From Rikenellaceae bacterium (GTDB lineage: Bacteria; Bacteroidota; Bacteroidia; Bacteroidales; Rikenellaceae): a stretch of 64,000 bases of DNA. Position 1 is the first letter of the stretch. Each line of letters starts with the position of its first letter. This document shows positions 60,191-64,000 of the stretch, piece by piece. A program made the translations under genes and the position numbers. A model generated the notes under the pieces. The model saw nothing but the letters and a program-made list of their open reading frames with translations. It ran no database searches and was not told where the DNA came from. The DNA is taken from positions 1 to 64,000 of the forward strand of contig SUZJ01000008.1 in assembly GCA_015059945.1 (NCBI GenBank), read 5' to 3'.

Positions 60191-62323
60191 ATGAGAGCAC
60201 AGTTTACAGATATTAAATTTGCTGGCGCAGCCGAGGGTTGCTGCCAGAAACAGTGCGCCACTGCCGAGAAGGAGTGGATGACAGCCGAGCAGATTCCCGT
60301 TAAAGGCCTCTACAACGCAGAGGACTTGGAGGGTATGGAGCACCTGAACTATGCAGCAGGTGTGGCTCCCTTCTTGCGTGGCCCCTACAGCACTATGTAC
60401 GTTATGCGTCCCTGGACTATTCGCCAGTACGCAGGTTTCTCGACCGCCGAGGAGAGTAACGCATTCTACCGCCGTAACTTGGCTTCGGGCCAGAAAGGTC
60501 TGTCGGTAGCATTCGACTTGGCTACTCACCGTGGCTACGATGCCGACCACCCCAGGGTTGTGGGCGACGTAGGTAAAGCAGGTGTGAGCATCTGCTCGGT
60601 AGAGGATATGAAAGTTCTGTTCGACGGTATTCCACTGAACCAGATGTCGGTGTCGATGACCATGAACGGTGCAGTACTGCCCGTATTGGCATTCTACATC
60701 GTAGCAGGTTTGGAGCAGGGTTGCACCCTCGACCAGCTGGCCGGTACTATCCAGAACGATATCTTGAAAGAGTTTATGGTGCGTAACACCTATATCTATC
60801 CACCAGAATTCTCGATGCGTATCATTGCCGACATCTTTGAGTACACCTCGAAGAATATGCCCAAGTTCAACTCGATTTCTATCTCGGGTTACCACATGCA
60901 GGAGGCAGGTGCTACCGCCGACATCGAGTTGGCTTACACCTTGGCCGACGGTTTGGAGTACCTCCGCGCAGGTGTAAACGCAGGTATGAGCATCGACCAG
61001 TTTGCTCCCCGTCTGTCGTTCTTCTGGGCAGTTGGTATGAACCACTTTATGGAGATTGCCAAGATGAGGGCTGCACGTCTTCTGTGGGCCAAGATTGTTA
61101 AACAGTTCAACCCCAAGAACCCCAAATCGCTGGCTCTGCGTACTCACTGCCAGACTTCGGGTTGGTCGCTCACCGAGCAGGATCCTTTCAACAACGTAGG
61201 CCGTACCGCTATCGAGGCTATGGGCGCAGCTCTGGGCCACACCCAGTCGCTCCACACCAACGCACTCGACGAGGCTATCGCACTGCCTACCGACTTCTCG
61301 GCTCGTATTGCTCGTAACACCCAGATCTACATCCAGGAGGAGACCAACGTATGCCGCTCGGTTGATCCCTGGGCAGGTTCGTACTATGTAGAGAGCCTGA
61401 CCAACGAGATTGCTCACAAGGCTTGGGAGCACATCCAGGAGATCGAGAAACTTGGTGGTATGGCCAAAGCTATCGAGACCGGTATTCCAAAGATGCGTAT
61501 TGAGGAGGCTTCGGCCCGCAAACAGGCTCACATCGACTCGGGCGAGGAGATTATCGTAGGTCTGAACCGCTACCGCTTGGAGAAAGAGGCTCCTATCGAC
61601 ATCTTGGCTGTTGACAACACCGCTGTACGCGAGAGCCAGGTTAAACGTCTGAAAGAGCTCCGCGCAAACCGCGATGAGGCTGCCGTACAGAAAGCTCTGG
61701 CCGCTATTACCGAGGCTGTTAAGACCAAGACCGGCAACCTGCTGGAGCTGGCTGTCGAGGCTGCCAAAGTTAGGGCTACCTTAGGCGAGATTTCGGACGC
61801 TTGCGAGGTTGTCGTAGGTCGTTACAAAGCAGTTATTCGTTCAATCTCTGGTGTATATTCGAGCGCAATGAAAAACGATAGCGATTTTGCAAAAGCAAAA
61901 GATATGGTTGCCGAGTTCGCAAAACGCGAGGGCCGTCAGCCACGTATTATGATTGCCAAACTTGGTCAGGATGGTCACGACCGTGGTGCTAAGGTTGTAG
62001 CTACCGGTTATGCCGACCTGGGCTTCGACGTAGATATGGGTCCCTTGTTCCAGACTCCCGAGGAGGCTGCAAAACAGGCAGTGGAGAACGACGTTCACGT
62101 TGTAGGTGTATCGTCGCTGGCTGCTGGTCACTTGACCTTGGTGCCCCAGATTATCGCTGAGTTGGCCAAACTGGGCCGCGAGGATATCGTGGTAGTAGTA
62201 GGTGGTGTAATTCCTGCACAGGATTACGACCAGCTCTATAAAGATGGCGCTGCTGCTATCTTTGGCCCCGGTACTCCCGTTGCAACCGCTGCAATCAAGA
62301 TGTTGGAGATTCTGAGCGAGTAA
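60191..62323 (+). CDS. mutB: Methylmalonyl-CoA mutase large (alpha) subunit
   Basis: The catalytic, adenosylcobalamin-binding subunit, 710 residues. The TIM barrel carries TQKG-like substrate motifs and [19 protein letters not shown]. The C-terminal B12 domain has [13 protein letters not shown] (His ~597), the lower ligand of cobalt. Translation is likely coupled to mutA (18-bp gap). MeaB for loading is encoded at 6996-8105. The gene holds two of the rare CATG sites (60661 and 60895). A strong terminator follows at 62381. Confidence 0.96.
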   Translation: MRAQFTDIKFAGAAEGCCQKQCATAEKEWMTAEQIPVKGLYNAEDLEGMEHLNYAAGVAPFLRGPYSTMYVMRPWTIRQYAGFSTAEESNAFYRRNLASGQKGLSVAFDLATHRGYDADHPRVVGDVGKAGVSICSVEDMKVLFDGIPLNQMSVSMTMNGAVLPVLAFYIVAGLEQGCTLDQLAGTIQNDILKEFMVRNTYIYPPEFSMRIIADIFEYTSKNMPKFNSISISGYHMQEAGATADIELAYTLADGLEYLRAGVNAGMSIDQFAPRLSFFWAVGMNHFMEIAKMRAARLLWAKIVKQFNPKNPKSLALRTHCQTSGWSLTEQDPFNNVGRTAIEAMGAALGHTQSLHTNALDEAIALPTDFSARIARNTQIYIQEETNVCRSVDPWAGSYYVESLTNEIAHKAWEHIQEIEKLGGMAKAIETGIPKMRIEEASARKQAHIDSGEEIIVGLNRYRLEKEAPIDILAVDNTAVRESQVKRLKELRANRDEAAVQKALAAITEAVKTKTGNLLELAVEAAKVRATLGEISDACEVVVGRYKAVIRSISGVYSSAMKNDSDFAKAKDMVAEFAKREGRQPRIMIAKLGQDGHDRGAKVVATGYADLGFDVDMGPLFQTPEEAAKQAVENDVHVVGVSSLAAGHLTLVPQIIAELAKLGREDIVVVVGGVIPAQDYDQLYKDGAAAIFGPGTPVATAAIKMLEILSE

Positions 62324-62380
62324 TAACAACTTGCCACCGAAAGCCGCCACGTTGCCAGTGGGCAAGGTGAGAGGCTGTTG

Positions 62381-62420
62381 AAAAGAGGAGCCGCACCGAT
62401 TAGGGTGCGGCTCCTCTTTT
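62381..62420 (+). terminator. mutB terminator
   Basis: A perfect 17-bp stem (GAGGAGCCGCACC plus flanking A/T) with a 6-nt loop is followed by a run of T. Confidence 0.92.
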
Positions 62421-62444
62421 TTTGTCGACCGATAACCAACAAAG

Positions 62445-62534
62445 TCATTAAGGACTTTAAGGGCCTTAAAGAAAATCCTATAACTCCTATTTCTCTTATA
62501 GGATTTATAGGAGTAATAGGAGATATAGGACTGA
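62445..62534. repeat. Nonamer array, 10 units
   Basis: Ten 9-bp units in register: TCATTAAGG, ACTTTAAGG, GCCTTAAAG, then CTCCTA, CTCTTA and TAGGAnnnn types. It matches 46896-46994 in order. The following DNA to 62587 shows no gene. Confidence 0.88.
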
Positions 62535-62587
62535 TAACTGGTAACCCTTTCTCGGTGAGGGTGGAAGAACCTCAATAAATATCCAAA

Positions 62588-62602
62588 GTGGCGTTACGCC
62601 AC
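62588..62602. repeat. Short hairpin downstream of the porin gene
   Basis: GTGGCG-TTA-CGCCAC is a perfect 6-bp hairpin about 38 bp beyond the porin stop. Confidence 0.5.
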
Positions 62603-62639
62603 CCGAAAGGGGCAGTCCGAACGGCCGAGCCCAAAGCAC

Positions 62640-64000
62640 CTAAAACAGCAGTGTATAGGTGGCGGTGAAGGTGTTGCGGCGGAGTTTATTATTCTTAATC
62701 TCGGGGCTCTGTACCAGTATAGGGTCGCTACCTTCGGCCACGTTATCGGTGTAGTACTGGTAGAGGTAGTGGTTGGTATAGTTGGCCGTTGAGTTAATCC
62801 ACGCCACGTCGAGCATCGAGCCGCCCGCAAAGCGCCAGCCGAGGCCCAGCGAGTAGTTCTCGGTGGTGGTCTTGTAGTTGCCGTAGAAGGGTTTATCCTC
62901 CTTAACCAGCTCGGTCACCTCGTCGTTGAAGGGGCTGCCGTAGAGTGCGTAGCCGCCACGCAGGTAGAGGCGCGAGAGGGGGCGCATTTCGAGGCCCACG
63001 CGCAGGTTGTTAGCCTTACCGAGGTCGAGGTCTACCGACCTGTTCATAGCCTCGTTTATGTTGGTATAGCCAGTGTGGAACGAGATATTGTCGTACCAAA
63101 CCATATCGTAATCGACCGACAGCAGGGCCTTCTCGCCGAGCTGTACCGAGGCACCCAGCAGCAGTTTGTTGGGCGACGAGTAGTTGAGTCCGAACGAGTT
63201 GATGAGCGACTCGGCACCGTAGGCATCGCCATTGCCAAAGAGGGTATACATCGAGGTCTGGTAGTCGCGAATAATCTCCACCGAGGTAGAGGTGTGGTAG
63301 GCCACGCCAAAGCGCACAGCGGGAATGGGGCGCAGGATTGCACCAATCTTGAAGTTGATGCCCGAGCCATAGGTACTAACCTGTGGGGTGTAGCTCATAT
63401 AGCGAAGCACTGCGGCATCGTTTGACTCGGGGGTGTAGGTCTCGGCATACTTGTAATCCAACGAGTGCGAGATGTCCTGAATACCGATGGTTGCTCCCAC
63501 GTATAGTATGTTGGCAAAGTTCATACCGCCCGAGAAGGTGTACTCACCCACCGAGCCACGACTGCGGGCTACCATATGGGGATTGATAGACATATCCAGA
63601 GGTATGCTGGGCACAACGTACGAGGTATTGTTGTCGGCATCAACCACAGGGTCAATCAGATAGGTCTGATAGGCCAACACACCACCCCACTCATCGACGT
63701 TGATGTCGTTGTTGCGGAAGGGGTCGTTGTTGGTGCCAATCCACGACTCGGGCACACCCCACATCTGCTCGGCAAAGAACTCGCCAATGGTAACATTGTC
63801 GCCACTCCACGAGTAGTTCTGCACATAGTTCAGGTCGGCCAACTTGTTGTAGGCAAAGCCGAAGGTAAAGCTGGCCAGAGAGCCCGAGCCCTGATAGAGG
63901 TTGAGCGCCAAGCCCACCTGGTTGAACGCAAAGTCGGTGTCGGTGCTACCTGCTGCATTGTAGGCATTGGTTGTACGAGCCTTGTTAAAGCCAGCCGAAA
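62640..64000 (-). CDS. FadL/OMPP1-type outer-membrane transport protein, 5' end outside the window
   Basis: About 453 codons are present with no start; the frame is open to position 64000 (AGFNKARTTNAYNAAGSTD at the edge). A GTG at 63917 is internal, not the true start. The protein is strand-rich with alternating hydrophobic residues and ends in FTATYTLLF, a typical outer-membrane C-terminus. It carries YTFSGGMNFANILYVGATIG and YHTSTSVEIIRDY, as in FadL-type (hemin receptor-like) channels of Bacteroidetes that move hydrophobic molecules. The substrate is unknown. Confidence 0.78.
   Translation of the reverse strand, partial: SAGFNKARTTNAYNAAGSTDTDFAFNQVGLALNLYQGSGSLASFTFGFAYNKLADLNYVQNYSWSGDNVTIGEFFAEQMWGVPESWIGTNNDPFRNNDINVDEWGGVLAYQTYLIDPVVDADNNTSYVVPSIPLDMSINPHMVARSRGSVGEYTFSGGMNFANILYVGATIGIQDISHSLDYKYAETYTPESNDAAVLRYMSYTPQVSTYGSGINFKIGAILRPIPAVRFGVAYHTSTSVEIIRDYQTSMYTLFGNGDAYGAESLINSFGLNYSSPNKLLLGASVQLGEKALLSVDYDMVWYDNISFHTGYTNINEAMNRSVDLDLGKANNLRVGLEMRPLSRLYLRGGYALYGSPFNDEVTELVKEDKPFYGNYKTTTENYSLGLGWRFAGGSMLDVAWINSTANYTNHYLYQYYTDNVAEGSDPILVQSPEIKNNKLRRNTFTATYTLLF

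Noticed and set aside
62445-62534. CRISPR array
   Set aside because: Units are 9 bp, degenerate and without spacers; no cas genes are in the window. The same holds for the other short-period arrays.
1-64000. GATC depletion as a second avoided site
   Set aside because: GATC is uncommon but I could see a few dozen, spread through the window, and part of this follows from preferred GAC and ATC codon contexts; without exact counts it is not a firm signal.
1-64000. Prophage, integrative element or defence island
   Set aside because: No integrase, transposase, structural phage gene, nuclease-methylase pair or toxin-antitoxin pair was recognised; the genes are nearly all housekeeping.

Overview
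The window looks like a chromosomal segment of a Bacteroidales bacterium, possibly a Rikenellaceae/Alistipes-like gut organism. The order rests on several signs. Promoters have the Bacteroidetes form TTTG, 19-21 bp, TAnnTTTG. A GldH-type lipoprotein sits beside RicT, there is a fused FeoA-FeoB and a GT117/DUF2723 membrane enzyme, and a 6S-like RNA lies between zapA and rny. Methylmalonyl-CoA mutase subunits (mutA, mutB) with their chaperone (meaB) fit propionate formation. Family and genus are inference. Coding DNA is moderately GC-rich; the first ~430 bp is visibly AT-richer.

Layout. 1-424: two small lipoprotein genes, the first cut by the window edge. 450-8587: dnaE, mnmA, a YqaA/DedA-type membrane protein, aroE, meaB and a redoxin-like protein. 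8799-14251: feoAB, then an ECF sigma factor with a one-TM plus beta-barrel protein and a NigD-like lipoprotein. 14337-29263: birA, dapD, an acyltransferase, a TGS-nucleoside kinase, a 5'-nucleotidase, ndk, an esterase, the GT117 protein, cysS, cdaA and an FnIII-like lipoprotein. 29663-36319 (minus): infC, thrS, pdxA, trmB, gldH, ricT. 36486-46808: a GH28 polygalacturonase, an acyl-CoA ligase-like protein, queG, a Sel1-repeat protein, ftsY, rimO, a coiled-coil gene, zapA, the 6S-like RNA and rny. 47328-58180: lpxA, lpxC, a TonB-like protein, a K+/H+ antiporter, an MscS channel, a SLOG protein, a PHP phosphatase, plsY, a second ligase, rpsU and a ComEA-like protein. 58319-62323: mutA, mutB. 62640 to the end: a FadL-type porin cut by the right edge.

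The genes are mostly housekeeping: replication, tRNA modification and charging, envelope lipid and lipid A synthesis, cofactors and division. No prophage, insertion sequence, CRISPR array, tRNA or rRNA was recognised.

The unusual material lies in sequence composition and between genes. (1) The tetranucleotide CATG is almost absent: I read seven sites in 64 kb, three of them in the first 400 bp, where a few hundred would be expected. This points to avoidance of a restriction or modification target and to recent arrival of the left-edge DNA. (2) Intergenic DNA is full of degenerate tandem arrays of 7-bp or 9-bp units, often touching stop codons. (3) An 82-bp repeat occurs twice with compensatory changes in two hairpins. 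(4) A composite module of about 205 bp (palindromes, heptamer array, capped structured element) occurs twice, each time ending inside the stop codon of a minus-strand gene.
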